Positions 15,175 to 23,974 of a stretch of 48,482 nt of DNA are shown one piece after another. The notes under the pieces were generated by a model. It saw nothing but the letters and a program-made list of their open reading frames with translations, did no database searches and had not been told where the DNA came from. A program made the translations under genes and the position numbers. The stretch spans positions 1 through 48,482 of the forward strand of contig JAFSFT010000014.1 of assembly GCA_017435045.1 (NCBI GenBank), given 5' to 3'. Every line of letters starts with the position of its first letter. Positions within the stretch are counted from its first letter, which is position 1. This stretch comes from Oscillospiraceae bacterium (GTDB taxonomy: Bacteria; Bacillota; Clostridia; Oscillospirales; Ruminococcaceae).

Positions 15175-15900
15175 ATGGCATATAATTGTTTGCTTTTGGA
15201 TGCAGACGATACTCTGGTATCCTTTAAAGACTGCGAAAGACAGGCACTTATCAAGGTGCTTGACAAATACAACATTGCTGCAACAGATGAAAATATTGCA
15301 CTTTATCACAACATTAACGAAGGTTTGTGGCAGGATCTGGAGAAGGGCAGGATTAAAAAGCACCTTATCGGTAAAATCCGTTTTCAGAATTTCTGCGAAA
15401 AAATCGGTGCCGAAACCAAAAATGCAGAAAAGATGAACCGTGACTATATGAACGCACTCAAGGAAGAAGCTGTGCTTATGGACGGTGCAATTGAGTTCCT
15501 TGAAGATGTGGAAGATTATGCAACAATAGCTATTGTTACAAACGGCATTGAAGCTGTGCAGCTTAACCGTCTTAAAATCAGCGGCATTGCTGCTTTTGCC
15601 GATGGTATTTATACCTCGGAAAAGGTTGGTGCAACAAAGCCCAACAAGCAGATTTTCCTTGCGGCACTTAAAGATCTGGGCATAGAAAATACAAGCAAGG
15701 TTCTTGTTGTGGGAGACAGACTGCAGTCCGATATCAAAGGCGGTATCAATGCAGGGCTGGATACCTGCTGGGTAAACTTCAACAACGAGGAAAATACAAC
15801 AAATATAAAACCAAAATATGTGGTACAGGACTACACACAGCTTAAAAATATAATTCTGGAAGGCTTGGAAGATGTCATCGCTAATAAAGGAAAAATTTAG
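15175..15900 (+). CDS. yjjG: HAD-family nucleotidase, YjjG type
   Basis: A 241-aa haloacid dehalogenase-like phosphatase. It matches the YjjG group (noncanonical pyrimidine nucleotidases that hydrolyse nucleoside monophosphates such as 5-fluoro-dUMP). The catalytic motif I is LLLDADDTL (near residues 6-14); motif II is the VTNG strand; motif III has the KPNKQIF lysine; motif IV is VVGDRLQSDIKGG. I used the ATG at 15175 with AAGAGG before it; the frame opens farther upstream but that part has no ribosome site. The next gene overlaps its end by 29 bases in another frame. TATAAT at 15130 may be its -10, but the -35 is weak. Confidence 0.88.
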   Translation: MAYNCLLLDADDTLVSFKDCERQALIKVLDKYNIAATDENIALYHNINEGLWQDLEKGRIKKHLIGKIRFQNFCEKIGAETKNAEKMNRDYMNALKEEAVLMDGAIEFLEDVEDYATIAIVTNGIEAVQLNRLKISGIAAFADGIYTSEKVGATKPNKQIFLAALKDLGIENTSKVLVVGDRLQSDIKGGINAGLDTCWVNFNNEENTTNIKPKYVVQDYTQLKNIILEGLEDVIANKGKI

Positions 15901-16807
15901 TTTTTTATCATCAAACGGCACAAATACTGTAAATGGTTTTGTAATACGCAAAGCACAGCCGCCATACAGGGCGATAATCCAGATATCCCACGGAATGAAG
16001 GAACATTCCGGCAGATACGAGGAATTTATGAACTTTATGGCGGAAAAAGGCTATGTTATGGTGGGGCACGACCATATAGGACACGGTCTGAGCGTAAAAA
16101 ATAAGTCTGAACTTGGGTATTTTGCCCCCAAAGACGGCTGTCTCCATGTTCTTAATGACCTTGCAGCAACAGCAGGAAGAATTAAAAAAAGTTTTCCGCA
16201 GCTTAAACTTATACTGTTTGGTCACAGTATGGGTTCTTTCTATGCAAGAGTGTTTGCGGCAAAATACGGTCACCTTGCTGACGGTATGATACTTTCCGGC
16301 ACAGGGGGTAAAAATCCTCTGGCAGGTCCGGGCATTGCGGTGATAAATCTGTTCATCAGATTTAAAGGGGACAAAGCTACTTCAAAATTTATCACCAAGG
16401 TTATTTTCGGCAGTTTTCTCAATAAAATCAAAAATCCTAAAACAGCAAGTGACTGGCTTACAAGGGATGAAAAGGCTGTGGAAAAATACCGCAGTGATGA
16501 CCTTTGCCGATTTTACTTTACCCTTGGCGGATATAAAGACCTTGTAACCATACAGAGTCTTTCAAACAAAGATGAATGCTTTGAAAATACCAGAAAAGAC
16601 ATTCCGTACCTTATCGTGTCGGGCGATATGGACCCTGTAGGCGAATGGGGCAAAGGTGTCAAACAAGTTTACGAAAACTATAAAAAAGCCAGTGTAAAAG
16701 ATATTGAACTTAAACTTTACAATGGCGGCAGACACGAAATGCTTAATGAGCTCAATAAAGAAGAAGTATATGCAGATATACTGAACTGGACAGAAGAAAA
16801 GTTTTAA
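15872..16807 (+). CDS. Alpha/beta hydrolase, monoacylglycerol lipase/lysophospholipase-like
   Basis: A 311-aa serine hydrolase of the Hydrolase_4 group. HG (residues 40-41) marks the oxyanion hole, GHSMG (117-121) the nucleophile Ser119, GDMDPVGE the acid region and GGRHEML the catalytic His, all in the usual order. It likely cleaves an acyl glycerol or lysophospholipid; the substrate is inferred. No signal peptide is seen. Its start lies within the end of the HAD gene, which implies tight coupling. Sixteen bases separate it from the next gene. Confidence 0.88.
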   Translation: MSSLIKEKFSFLSSNGTNTVNGFVIRKAQPPYRAIIQISHGMKEHSGRYEEFMNFMAEKGYVMVGHDHIGHGLSVKNKSELGYFAPKDGCLHVLNDLAATAGRIKKSFPQLKLILFGHSMGSFYARVFAAKYGHLADGMILSGTGGKNPLAGPGIAVINLFIRFKGDKATSKFITKVIFGSFLNKIKNPKTASDWLTRDEKAVEKYRSDDLCRFYFTLGGYKDLVTIQSLSNKDECFENTRKDIPYLIVSGDMDPVGEWGKGVKQVYENYKKASVKDIELKLYNGGRHEMLNELNKEEVYADILNWTEEKF

Positions 16808-16822
16808 AAGAGGAATAAAATT

Positions 16823-17311
16823 ATGGCAGCTAAAGTACAGAAAACGATAGTGGAAAAATTACTTGACCAGAAAAAAATCCCACATAACAGCTACGAATAT
16901 GGCGATGGCTCTGGCGATTTTATGGATGGCAAAGAGGTTGCAGATGCAATAGGCAAACCTTACGAACAGGTATTCAAGACACTTGTTTGTGTGGGACCAA
17001 AGGGCAACTGCGTGTTTGTTGTTCCTGTGGAAAAAGAACTTGACCTTAAAAAAGCTGCAAAGGCAAGCGGACAGAAATCTGTTGAAATGATACCTGTTAA
17101 GGACATTACAAAAATAACAGGCTATATCAAAGGCGGCTGCAGCCCTATCGGTATGAAAAAACTGTTTCCTACATACATCGATTCCTCTGCACAGAATTTT
17201 GATACAATAATTTTCAGTGCAGGCAAAATCGGCAAACAGGTGGAAATGTCCATCAATGACCTGCTGCCTCTTATCAAAGGTCAGCTTGCAGAACTTACAA
17301 GAGAAGGATAA
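16823..17311 (+). CDS. ybaK: YbaK-type aminoacyl-tRNA deacylase (Cys-tRNA(Pro) type)
   Basis: A 162-aa editing-domain protein that hydrolyses mischarged aminoacyl-tRNA in trans, most often Cys-tRNA(Pro). Typical parts are the N-terminal VEKLLDQKKIPHNSYEY, the EQVFKTLVC segment with the conserved lysine, VVPVEKELDLKKAAKA, and the GYIKGGCSPIGMKK segment. GAGGAA precedes the ATG. It sits between the hydrolase and an ABC-F translation factor, which fits a translation-quality theme. Confidence 0.92.
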   Translation: MAAKVQKTIVEKLLDQKKIPHNSYEYGDGSGDFMDGKEVADAIGKPYEQVFKTLVCVGPKGNCVFVVPVEKELDLKKAAKASGQKSVEMIPVKDITKITGYIKGGCSPIGMKKLFPTYIDSSAQNFDTIIFSAGKIGKQVEMSINDLLPLIKGQLAELTREG

Positions 17312-17320
17312 ATTTTTTAT

Positions 17321-19210
17321 ATGCTTATTACTTTGGACAATGTGGGGAAAAGCTATGGCATAGATGTAATTGTGCAGGGCATTTCCGCAGTTGTTAATGA
17401 AAACGACAGAATCGGTATCATCGGCGAAAACGGTGCAGGAAAAACAACCCTGCTCAATATGCTTATGGGCATACTGGAAAACGACGAGGGCGATATAATT
17501 GTTGCAGACAATGTTACAATAGGATACCTTAAGCAGACAGACGGGCTTAATCCGAACAACACTCTTTATAAAGAGATGGAAACTGTTTTTGACCAGTCTT
17601 TCAAAGCTATAAAAGAGCTTGAAATTGTCGAAAAAATGCTTACTGTAGACCCTGATGATGCACAGCTTATTGATAAATACCACAATCTGCAGAATATTAT
17701 ATATTCAAAAGACGGATACAATACAGATTTTCAGATTAAAAAGATGCTCAACGGTATGGGCTTTACCGAAGAAGAACACGGCAAAATGGTTGGGGTTCTG
17801 TCCGGCGGCGAAAGAACACGTCTGAACCTTGCAAAGCTGCTGCTGGAAAATCCCGACGTACTTATACTGGACGAGCCTACAAACCATCTGGACTTTGACA
17901 CACTTACCTGGCTGGAGGAATATCTCTCCAACTATAAAGGTGCCATTATAACAGTAAGCCACGACCGCTTTTTCCTTGACAAACTTGTAAAATGTATATG
18001 GGAAGTGGAAGATACCTTTATGTATGAGTATAAGGGCAACTATTCCGCATTTTCGGTGCTTAAGGAAGAAAAGCTGAAACTGCAGCAGAAGCAGTACGAG
18101 GCTGATATGGAAAAGGTTGCAAAGCTGGAGGATTATGTTGCCAAAAACCTTGTGCGTGCAAGTACAAGCAATATGGCAAAAAGCCGCCGCAAGCAGCTGG
18201 AAAAGATGGAAGTTACAGAAAAACCGCGTCCAATCCGCGTGCCGCTTAAATTCAAGTTTGAATTTGACGTAAAGCCTTATGACGAGGTGCTGTACCTTGA
18301 CAGCCTGGATGTGCAGGCAGGCGGCAGAAAGCTGGTAAGCGGTCTCAATCTGGACTTACGCCGTGGAGAAAGACTTATAATTGCAGGTGCAAACGGCACA
18401 GGCAAAACCACACTGCTTAACACCATTACAGGCAGAACACGTGCTGCGGGCGGAAAAATAAAAATCGGCACAGGTGTAAAGCCTGCAATATTTGACCAGT
18501 ATATTGTTAACAAAACAGGCAGTGTAATAGACAATATCTGGGCACTCAGACCAAAATGGACCCAGCTGGAGGTACGAAGCTATCTTGCACGCTTTGGCTT
18601 CCGCGGGGAAGATGTATTCAAGGAAAGTGCAGCACTTTCAGGCGGCGAAAAGGCAAGAATGCGTTTTTGCGAAATCAGTCTGGACAGGGCAAATCTGCTT
18701 TTCCTTGACGAACCTACCAACCATCTTGATATTTATATGCGAGAGGCAATCACAAATGCCCTTATGGAATACGAGGGTACAATTGTGGTAATTACTCACG
18801 ACCGTTTCCTTATGAAAAGTCTGGACTGTCCGATAATGAATCTGGAAAACGGTACAGGTGTATTCTATAAAAATTTTGAAGACTTTATGGCAAAACGCTC
18901 TGCCACACAGTTTATGGTAAAAAAGACTGTGGACAAGGCAGAAAAGGAGGATAAACCAAATTCTCCTCTCAATCAGAAGGAAATCCGCCGTAAAGCTGCA
19001 CAGGACAGAGCAAGGGTAAAGGAATGCGAGCGTGAAATTGAACGTCTGCAGGAACAGCTTGACCAGTATCAGATGGATATGCAGAATCCGGATATAGTTT
19101 CTGACCACGAAAAGATGGCACAGCTGTGGAAGGATATGGAAGCAGACAAAGAAAAAATGGATGCTCTTATGGACGAATGGGCAGAACTTGCCGAACGTCT
19201 TGAGGGATAA
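17321..19210 (+). CDS. ABC-F family ATP-binding protein
   Basis: A 629-aa protein with two ABC domains and no membrane part. P-loop 1 is GENGAGKTT (35-43), and P-loop 2 is GANGTGKTT. Both domains have the LSGGE signature and a LDEPTNHLD Walker B box, which is diagnostic for ABC-F. A charged linker (about 240-310) joins them, and the last 75 residues form a coiled coil (KECEREIERLQEQLDQY), as in Uup and YdiF. ABC-F proteins act on the ribosome as translation factors or antibiotic protectors. The C-terminal coiled coil favours a housekeeping (YdiF/Uup-like) role over resistance. The subfamily needs a tree. Confidence 0.93.
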   Translation: MLITLDNVGKSYGIDVIVQGISAVVNENDRIGIIGENGAGKTTLLNMLMGILENDEGDIIVADNVTIGYLKQTDGLNPNNTLYKEMETVFDQSFKAIKELEIVEKMLTVDPDDAQLIDKYHNLQNIIYSKDGYNTDFQIKKMLNGMGFTEEEHGKMVGVLSGGERTRLNLAKLLLENPDVLILDEPTNHLDFDTLTWLEEYLSNYKGAIITVSHDRFFLDKLVKCIWEVEDTFMYEYKGNYSAFSVLKEEKLKLQQKQYEADMEKVAKLEDYVAKNLVRASTSNMAKSRRKQLEKMEVTEKPRPIRVPLKFKFEFDVKPYDEVLYLDSLDVQAGGRKLVSGLNLDLRRGERLIIAGANGTGKTTLLNTITGRTRAAGGKIKIGTGVKPAIFDQYIVNKTGSVIDNIWALRPKWTQLEVRSYLARFGFRGEDVFKESAALSGGEKARMRFCEISLDRANLLFLDEPTNHLDIYMREAITNALMEYEGTIVVITHDRFLMKSLDCPIMNLENGTGVFYKNFEDFMAKRSATQFMVKKTVDKAEKEDKPNSPLNQKEIRRKAAQDRARVKECEREIERLQEQLDQYQMDMQNPDIVSDHEKMAQLWKDMEADKEKMDALMDEWAELAERLEG

Positions 19211-19252
19211 AAATACAGTATACAACTAAAATAAACAACAAACGGGTGAACT

Positions 19253-19681
19253 ATGAAAAAAGAAAAATCTTGCGGTGCAATAGTATTTTATCTGAAAGAG
19301 AATAAAGAACAGATACTTCTGATAAAACACTCCAACAGCGGCCACTGGTCTTTCCCTAAAGGCCATGTTGAAGCGGGAGAGACAGAGGTTGAAACTGCTG
19401 TGCGAGAAATTAAGGAAGAAACAGGGGTTAACGCAAACATTGACACCCGTTTCAGAACAGTTGTTACATATTCACCTAAAAAAGATGTTATCAAGGATGT
19501 TGTTTATTTCTTTGCAACAGCAGACAGCTACGAAACACAGAAGCAGGAGGCAGAGGTTTCCGAGGTACGCTGGGTTGACATTGACAAGGCACTTGGCAGC
19601 GTAAGCTATAAAAACGATAAGGAACTGGTAAGAAAAGCTATCAGCTTTTACAGAAATCATAAGAAGGAGTTTTCAGTATGA
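19253..19681 (+). CDS. Nudix hydrolase (diadenosine polyphosphate hydrolase-like)
   Basis: A 142-aa protein with a complete Nudix box at residues 37-59 (key residues G37, E42, R51, E52, E55, E56, G58). The N-terminal SCGAIVFYL and the [11 protein letters not shown] run resemble bacterial Ap4A-type hydrolases. It would clear damaged or signalling nucleotides; the substrate is not known. Its stop overlaps the start of the next gene as ATGA. Confidence 0.92.
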   Translation: MKKEKSCGAIVFYLKENKEQILLIKHSNSGHWSFPKGHVEAGETEVETAVREIKEETGVNANIDTRFRTVVTYSPKKDVIKDVVYFFATADSYETQKQEAEVSEVRWVDIDKALGSVSYKNDKELVRKAISFYRNHKKEFSV

Positions 19682-19998
19682 CAGTTACAACAACACCTAG
19701 TATCGAGGGCAAAAGAATCATAGAATATAAAGGGATTGTTTTTGGCGAAGTTATTTCCGGTATGGACTTTGTAAAGGACTTTGCGGCAGGTCTTACAAAC
19801 TTTTTTGGCGGACGTTCAGGCAGCTACGAGCAGGAACTTATTCAGGCACGTTACAGTGCAATGCAGGAGATGCAGAAGCACGCGGAACTTATGGGAGCCA
19901 ATGCTGTTGTAGGCGTTGATATCGATTACGAGGTTCTTGGTCAGGGCGGCAATATGATTATGGTTACTGCTTCGGGCACAGCGGTTGTTACAGATTAA
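19678..19998 (+). CDS. YbjQ family protein (DUF74, putative heavy-metal binding)
   Basis: A 106-aa protein with the family pattern: [53 protein letters not shown]. YbjQ forms a ring-shaped pentamer of unknown role; the metal-binding label is only a family name. The start overlaps the Nudix stop by 4 bases, so it is coupled to it. Confidence 0.93.
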   Translation: MTVTTTPSIEGKRIIEYKGIVFGEVISGMDFVKDFAAGLTNFFGGRSGSYEQELIQARYSAMQEMQKHAELMGANAVVGVDIDYEVLGQGGNMIMVTASGTAVVTD

Positions 19999-20016
19999 TT
20001 TTCAGAGGTTATGGTT

Positions 20017-20691
20017 ATGAACAGAGAAGAAAAGATACAGCAGATAAAACCGTTTTTTGATTTCTGGGATAAGCTTGATAAAAAAAGTCAGGACTATCTA
20101 TGCGACAGTATGTATGAAATTACATATGAAGCAGGGGAAAACATCCACAACGGCGATGCAATGTGTGTAGGTGTGCTGTTTGTACAGCAGGGTATGCTGC
20201 GTGTATATATTATGTCTGAAGAGGGTAAAGAGGTTACACTTTACAGGGTTGAAGACGGCGAAACCTGCGTGCTCTCGGCTTCATGTGTGCTTACAGAGAT
20301 TACATTTGATGTGCACGTTGACAGTGAAACTAAAACAAAGGCATGGGTTTTGTCATCAGGTGCCTTTGGAGACCTTATTGAGAGAAATATTTACTTTGAA
20401 AATTATCAGAACAAGCTTAAGGCACAGCGTCTGTCTGATGTTATGTGGACAATGCAGCAGATACTTTTTTACAGCTTTGACAAGCGTCTTGCAATATTCC
20501 TCTATGACGAACTTATAAAGAATGGTCCTGTAATAACATATTCTCATCTTGAAATTGCAAAATATCTTGGCAGTGCAAGAGAGGTTGTTTCCCGTATGCT
20601 TAAATACTTTGAAAAGGAAGGCATACTCACAGTTTCCCGCAAGGAGATTATAATAACTGATAAAAAGGCTCTTTTTGACCACACTAAATAA
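20017..20691 (+). CDS. Crp/Fnr family transcriptional regulator
   Basis: A 224-aa regulator with an N-terminal cyclic-nucleotide-binding-like barrel and a C-terminal winged helix (TYSHLEIAKYLGSAREVVSR around 175-194, with the E..SR recognition helix). It lacks the Crp cAMP-binding residues that I can recognise. It has Cys29, Cys50, Cys84 and Cys90; the GETCVLSASCVL segment recurs, as I recall, in clostridial members near thioredoxin genes, so redox sensing is plausible. I use the ATG at 20017 rather than 20011 because AGAGG is 8 bases upstream of it but only 2 from the other. A thioredoxin gene follows. Targets are unknown. Confidence 0.9.
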   Translation: MNREEKIQQIKPFFDFWDKLDKKSQDYLCDSMYEITYEAGENIHNGDAMCVGVLFVQQGMLRVYIMSEEGKEVTLYRVEDGETCVLSASCVLTEITFDVHVDSETKTKAWVLSSGAFGDLIERNIYFENYQNKLKAQRLSDVMWTMQQILFYSFDKRLAIFLYDELIKNGPVITYSHLEIAKYLGSAREVVSRMLKYFEKEGILTVSRKEIIITDKKALFDHTK

Positions 20692-20738
20692 TGTGATTTG
20701 ATTACATACAAATCATATTTACTCTGGTATATTATAAT
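20691..20738 (+). promoter_or_regulatory. Crp-like dyad and -10 element upstream of trxA
   Basis: ATGTGATTTGATTACAT (20691-20707) reads ATGTxAT-N3-ATxACAT, a partial dyad like Crp/Fnr sites, and starts at the last base of the regulator gene. TATAAT is at 20733-20738. There is no good -35 between them. The dyad centre is about 46 bases from the likely start site, a position used by activators. Confidence 0.45.
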
Positions 20739-20775
20739 CAAAGAAAAAACAACAAACCTTAAAGGAGATATAGAT

Positions 20776-21087
20776 ATGAGTATTAAACTTACAGCTGAAA
20801 ATTTTGAATCCGTTGTGCTTAACAGCGATAAACCTGTTCTTGTGGATTTCTGGGCAACCTGGTGCGGTCCATGCAAAATGATTGCTCCTGTTATCGAGGA
20901 ACTTTCCGCAGAACTGGACGGCAAAGTAACAGTTGCAAAGCTGGATGTGGACGAAGTATCCGCCATCGCTGTAAAATACGGTGTTATGAGTATCCCTACA
21001 ATGATTGTTTTTGAAAATGGCAAGGAAGCAAAACGCACAGTAGGCTTCCAGTCCAAAGACAGACTCAAGGCATTTCTTGGGGTATAA
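20776..21087 (+). CDS. trxA: Thioredoxin
   Basis: A 103-aa disulfide reductase with the active site WCGPC (Cys30 and Cys33) in a DFWATWCGPCKM segment, and the cis-proline loop SIPTM. I chose the ATG at 20776 because AAGGAG precedes it; the frame extends to 20698, which would add residues from the promoter region. It has its own apparent promoter next to the Crp/Fnr gene and a strong terminator after it. Confidence 0.96.
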   Translation: MSIKLTAENFESVVLNSDKPVLVDFWATWCGPCKMIAPVIEELSAELDGKVTVAKLDVDEVSAIAVKYGVMSIPTMIVFENGKEAKRTVGFQSKDRLKAFLGV

Positions 21088-21101
21088 AATCAGATAATTT
21101 C

Positions 21102-21141
21102 TGTCCCTTGTCGGATAATACGACAGGGGACATTTTTTATT
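21102..21141 (+). terminator. Intrinsic terminator after trxA
   Basis: A 12-bp stem (TGTCCCTTGTCG / CGACAGGGGACA, one G-T pair), a 7-base loop and a run of T. The 21142-21245 stretch that follows has no gene I can support. Confidence 0.93.
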
Positions 21142-21245
21142 TGCAGAGGGTGTTTTAAGAGATAATGCAAGGGCTTAAAAAATGTATTTTTATTTCCCGA
21201 AAAGAGTGTGACTTTTGCCAAAAAAGAGGCATAAAAATATTGTAT

Positions 21246-21274
21246 TTGTTACGAATATTTAGTATTATTATATA
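21246..21274 (+). promoter_or_regulatory. Predicted promoter of the hprK operon
   Basis: TTGTTA (21246-21251) and TATATA (21269-21274) are 17 bases apart, about 65 bases before the hprK start. Confidence 0.45.
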
Positions 21275-21339
21275 AGGAGATTTATAGTCAAAAACACTTT
21301 GGCTTTAATACTGACGAATATAAAACCCGGGAGGCTATT

Positions 21340-22257
21340 ATGAGCTTTTATGTTACTTTGGACAAGTTTGCAAAAAGACATCATCTTGAAGTTATATATG
21401 TTCCAGAAGAGATGACAAAAATCAAGATTACAAGCAAGGAAGTTAACCGTCCAGGTCTTCTGCTTGCAGGTTTTGAGGAACATTTTGACCCTACAAGAAT
21501 TCAGGTTATCGGCCGCATGGAATACAGCTATGTAAACAGTGTTCCCCACGAAGAAAAGATGGCAAAACTTACCAAGCTTTTCTCAATGGATATTCCTGCC
21601 GTTGTTATCACCAGCAATCAGCTTATTTCCAGCGAAGTTGTGGAACTTGCCCGTCAGCACGCTGTTCCGCTGCTCAGAACAAGCGAAACAACATCAAGCT
21701 TTATGGCAACAGCAATTTCCTACCTTAACGTAGAACTGGCACAGCGTATCACACGCCACGGTGTTCTGGTTGAAGTATACGGCGAAGGTGTTCTCATCAT
21801 CGGTGACAGCGGCGTAGGTAAAAGTGAAACCGCACTTGAACTTGTAAAACGCGGCCATCGCCTTATCGCTGATGACGCAGTTGAAATCCGCAAGGTTTCC
21901 GACCATACTCTTGTTGGACAGTCTCCGGAAAATATCCGTCATTTTATCGAACTGCGAGGTGTGGGCATCATCAATATTGCAAGAGCATACGGTTCAGGTG
22001 CTGTAAAACAGACACAGGGCATAGATATGGTTATCCAGCTTGAAAACTGGGAGATGGGCAAAACATACAGCACAACAGGCCTTAACGACGAATATATGGA
22101 TATTCTCGGCATAAGCATTATCAAGTCTGTTGTCCCTGTAAGACCTGGCCGTAACCTTTCCATTATCATTGAAACTGCAGCAATTGCAAACCGTCAGAAG
22201 AAGATGGGCTACAATGCAGCAAGAGAATTGCTGGCACAGCTTGGTGTAGAAGAATAA
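21340..22257 (+). CDS. hprK: HPr kinase/phosphorylase
   Basis: Phosphorylates HPr on Ser46 when fructose-1,6-bisphosphate is high and removes it when phosphate is high; this drives carbon catabolite repression in Firmicutes. The N-terminal domain (1-130) precedes the P-loop GDSGVGKS at 155-162. The HPrK signature (IELRGVGIINIARAYGSGAV) and the C-terminal PVRPGRNLSIIIE segment follow. The 305-aa length is normal. CGGGAGG precedes the ATG. It heads a cluster that ends with pfkA, whose product is its activator. Confidence 0.97.
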   Translation: MSFYVTLDKFAKRHHLEVIYVPEEMTKIKITSKEVNRPGLLLAGFEEHFDPTRIQVIGRMEYSYVNSVPHEEKMAKLTKLFSMDIPAVVITSNQLISSEVVELARQHAVPLLRTSETTSSFMATAISYLNVELAQRITRHGVLVEVYGEGVLIIGDSGVGKSETALELVKRGHRLIADDAVEIRKVSDHTLVGQSPENIRHFIELRGVGIINIARAYGSGAVKQTQGIDMVIQLENWEMGKTYSTTGLNDEYMDILGISIIKSVVPVRPGRNLSIIIETAAIANRQKKMGYNAARELLAQLGVEE

Positions 22258-22272
22258 AAGAGGCGATTTTTA

Positions 22273-23007
22273 ATGAATTTAATTGCAGATCTGCACACAC
22301 ATACACTGTATTCGGACCATGCGTTCAATACTGTTACAGAGATGATAACACAGGCACAGAAACTGGGGCTTAAGGCTTTGGCAATAACCGACCACGGCCC
22401 CGCAATGCCCGATTCCGGTCATCACTGGCATTATATAAACAAGGGGCAGATACCAAAGAAAATCGGTGATATGATTGTGATGTTCGGCATAGAGGCTGAC
22501 GTGATGAATGTTCAGGCCGAACTTGATATAAGCGACGGATATCTTGGTAATCTGGACTGGGTTATTGCGTCAATCCACAAGGATATCATCCCTAAGCTGT
22601 CCTTTGAAGATGCCACACAGCTGTGGCTGAATGTGGCACGCAATCCTTATGTTGATATGATAGGTCACTGCGAACAGGTGGAGCATTATTTTGATTACGA
22701 AAAGGTAATACCTGTGTTTGCAGCCAACAACAAGGTTGTGGAGATGAATGTAAACTCTGCAATTGTACGCCCTACAGGGCAGAAAAATATGGAAGAACTT
22801 GCAAAAGCCTGCAAAAAGTATGGCTGTAAAATTGCGGTAAACTCCGATGCACATTCCATATATACAATAGGCCAGCAGGGAAATGTACCCCAAATGCTGG
22901 AGCGTATTGATTTTCCGCAGGAACTTATAATAAATGCTTCCTGTGAAAATCTGATAAAAGAATTGAAAATTCACAACAAAAAATTTCTTAGTCTTATAGA
23001 GGTATAA
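22273..23007 (+). CDS. PHP-domain phosphatase (YcdX-like)
   Basis: A 244-aa polymerase-and-histidinol-phosphatase domain protein. Predicted metal ligands come in the usual order: HTH (residues 8-10), the ITDHGP histidine, the glutamate in GIEADV, the histidine of SIHKD, the GHCEQ histidine and the SDAHS pair near the C-terminus. YcdX-type proteins are trinuclear-zinc phosphatases; the substrate is not known. It lies 15 bases after hprK and 1 base before the glucokinase, so it is co-transcribed with sugar-phosphate functions. Confidence 0.9.
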   Translation: MNLIADLHTHTLYSDHAFNTVTEMITQAQKLGLKALAITDHGPAMPDSGHHWHYINKGQIPKKIGDMIVMFGIEADVMNVQAELDISDGYLGNLDWVIASIHKDIIPKLSFEDATQLWLNVARNPYVDMIGHCEQVEHYFDYEKVIPVFAANNKVVEMNVNSAIVRPTGQKNMEELAKACKKYGCKIAVNSDAHSIYTIGQQGNVPQMLERIDFPQELIINASCENLIKELKIHNKKFLSLIEV

Positions 23008-23008
23008 A

Positions 23009-23974
23009 ATGGGTAAATTATATATTGGTGTAGACCTTGGCGGCACAAACATCGTTGCGGGCGTTGTAACAGAAGAAGGTAAGATTCTCTGTAAAAAATC
23101 TGTTAAAACAGACCTTCCGCAGCCTGAGTATGTAATCGAAGGCAAAATCTGCAATCTCTGCAAGGATTTGTGTGCAGAAAACGGATATAAACTTGGTGAA
23201 GATATCACATCCATCGGTATCGGCACACCTGGCAATGTAAACAGCGAAACAGGTGTTGTTGGCTTTAACGTAAACTTTGGTTACATAGACTGGCATCTTA
23301 AGGAAAAGGTGGAAGAACAGATTCCTGGTGTAGAGGTTTATGTGGAAAACGATGCAAACTCCGCTGTAATTGCAGAGGTTATTGCAGGCTGTGCAAAGGA
23401 TTGCAAACACGCAGTTATCCTTACACTTGGCACAGGTGTAGGTGCAGGCGTTATTGTTGACGGCAAGGTTCTCAACGGCTACAACCAGTCCGCAGCAGAA
23501 ATCGGACATATGGTTATTTCCGCAGGCGGCAGACAGTGCAACTGCGGCAGAAAAGGCTGTTTTGAAAGATATTCCTCCGCAACAGCACTTATTCAGGATA
23601 CAAAGGAAGCTATGCTTGCAAACCCTGATTCAAAGCTGTGGAAGGTTTGCCCTGATATAGGACGTGTAAATGCAAAAACTGTTTTTGATGCCAACGAACT
23701 GGGGGACGAAACAGCAAAACAGGTTATTGACAATTACATTGAATACCTTGCCTGCGGCATTATCAACGTTGTAAACATCTTCCAGCCGGAGGTTGTTTGC
23801 CTTGGCGGCGGTGTTTCCAACCAGAAGGAAGGTCTTATCAACCCAATCAAGGAATATCTTGATAGGGAAGACTATGCACGTCACCTTATGAAACGTGTAA
23901 CACTTAAAATTGCAACATTCAGAAACGATGCAGGCGTAATAGGTGCTGCATTGCTTGGAGTTTACAATGCTTAA
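23009..23974 (+). CDS. glcK: ROK family glucokinase
   Basis: Phosphorylates glucose (or a related hexose) with ATP. The ATP site is DLGGTN at 9-14. The catalytic Asp115 lies in VENDANSAV, and GHM (166-168) with Cys177, Cys179 and Cys184 of CNCGRKGC form the ROK zinc site. The 321-aa length matches GlcK. A fructokinase or N-acetylglucosamine kinase cannot be ruled out. Its last 8 bases overlap the murB start. Confidence 0.92.
   Translation: MGKLYIGVDLGGTNIVAGVVTEEGKILCKKSVKTDLPQPEYVIEGKICNLCKDLCAENGYKLGEDITSIGIGTPGNVNSETGVVGFNVNFGYIDWHLKEKVEEQIPGVEVYVENDANSAVIAEVIAGCAKDCKHAVILTLGTGVGAGVIVDGKVLNGYNQSAAEIGHMVISAGGRQCNCGRKGCFERYSSATALIQDTKEAMLANPDSKLWKVCPDIGRVNAKTVFDANELGDETAKQVIDNYIEYLACGIINVVNIFQPEVVCLGGGVSNQKEGLINPIKEYLDREDYARHLMKRVTLKIATFRNDAGVIGAALLGVYNA

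Noticed and set aside
15085..15951. Minus-strand open frame (288 codons) opposite the YjjG-type gene
   Set aside because: The plus-strand HAD motifs are clear, and the frame spans the recR terminator.
16859..17683. Minus-strand open frame across ybaK and the ABC-F gene
   Set aside because: Both plus-strand genes have complete motifs; the reverse product has the Cys/Phe-rich look of antisense translation.
17321..19210. ABC-F protein as an antibiotic-resistance factor
   Set aside because: The C-terminal coiled coil and housekeeping context fit a general translation factor; there is no leader peptide or attenuator upstream as resistance genes often have.
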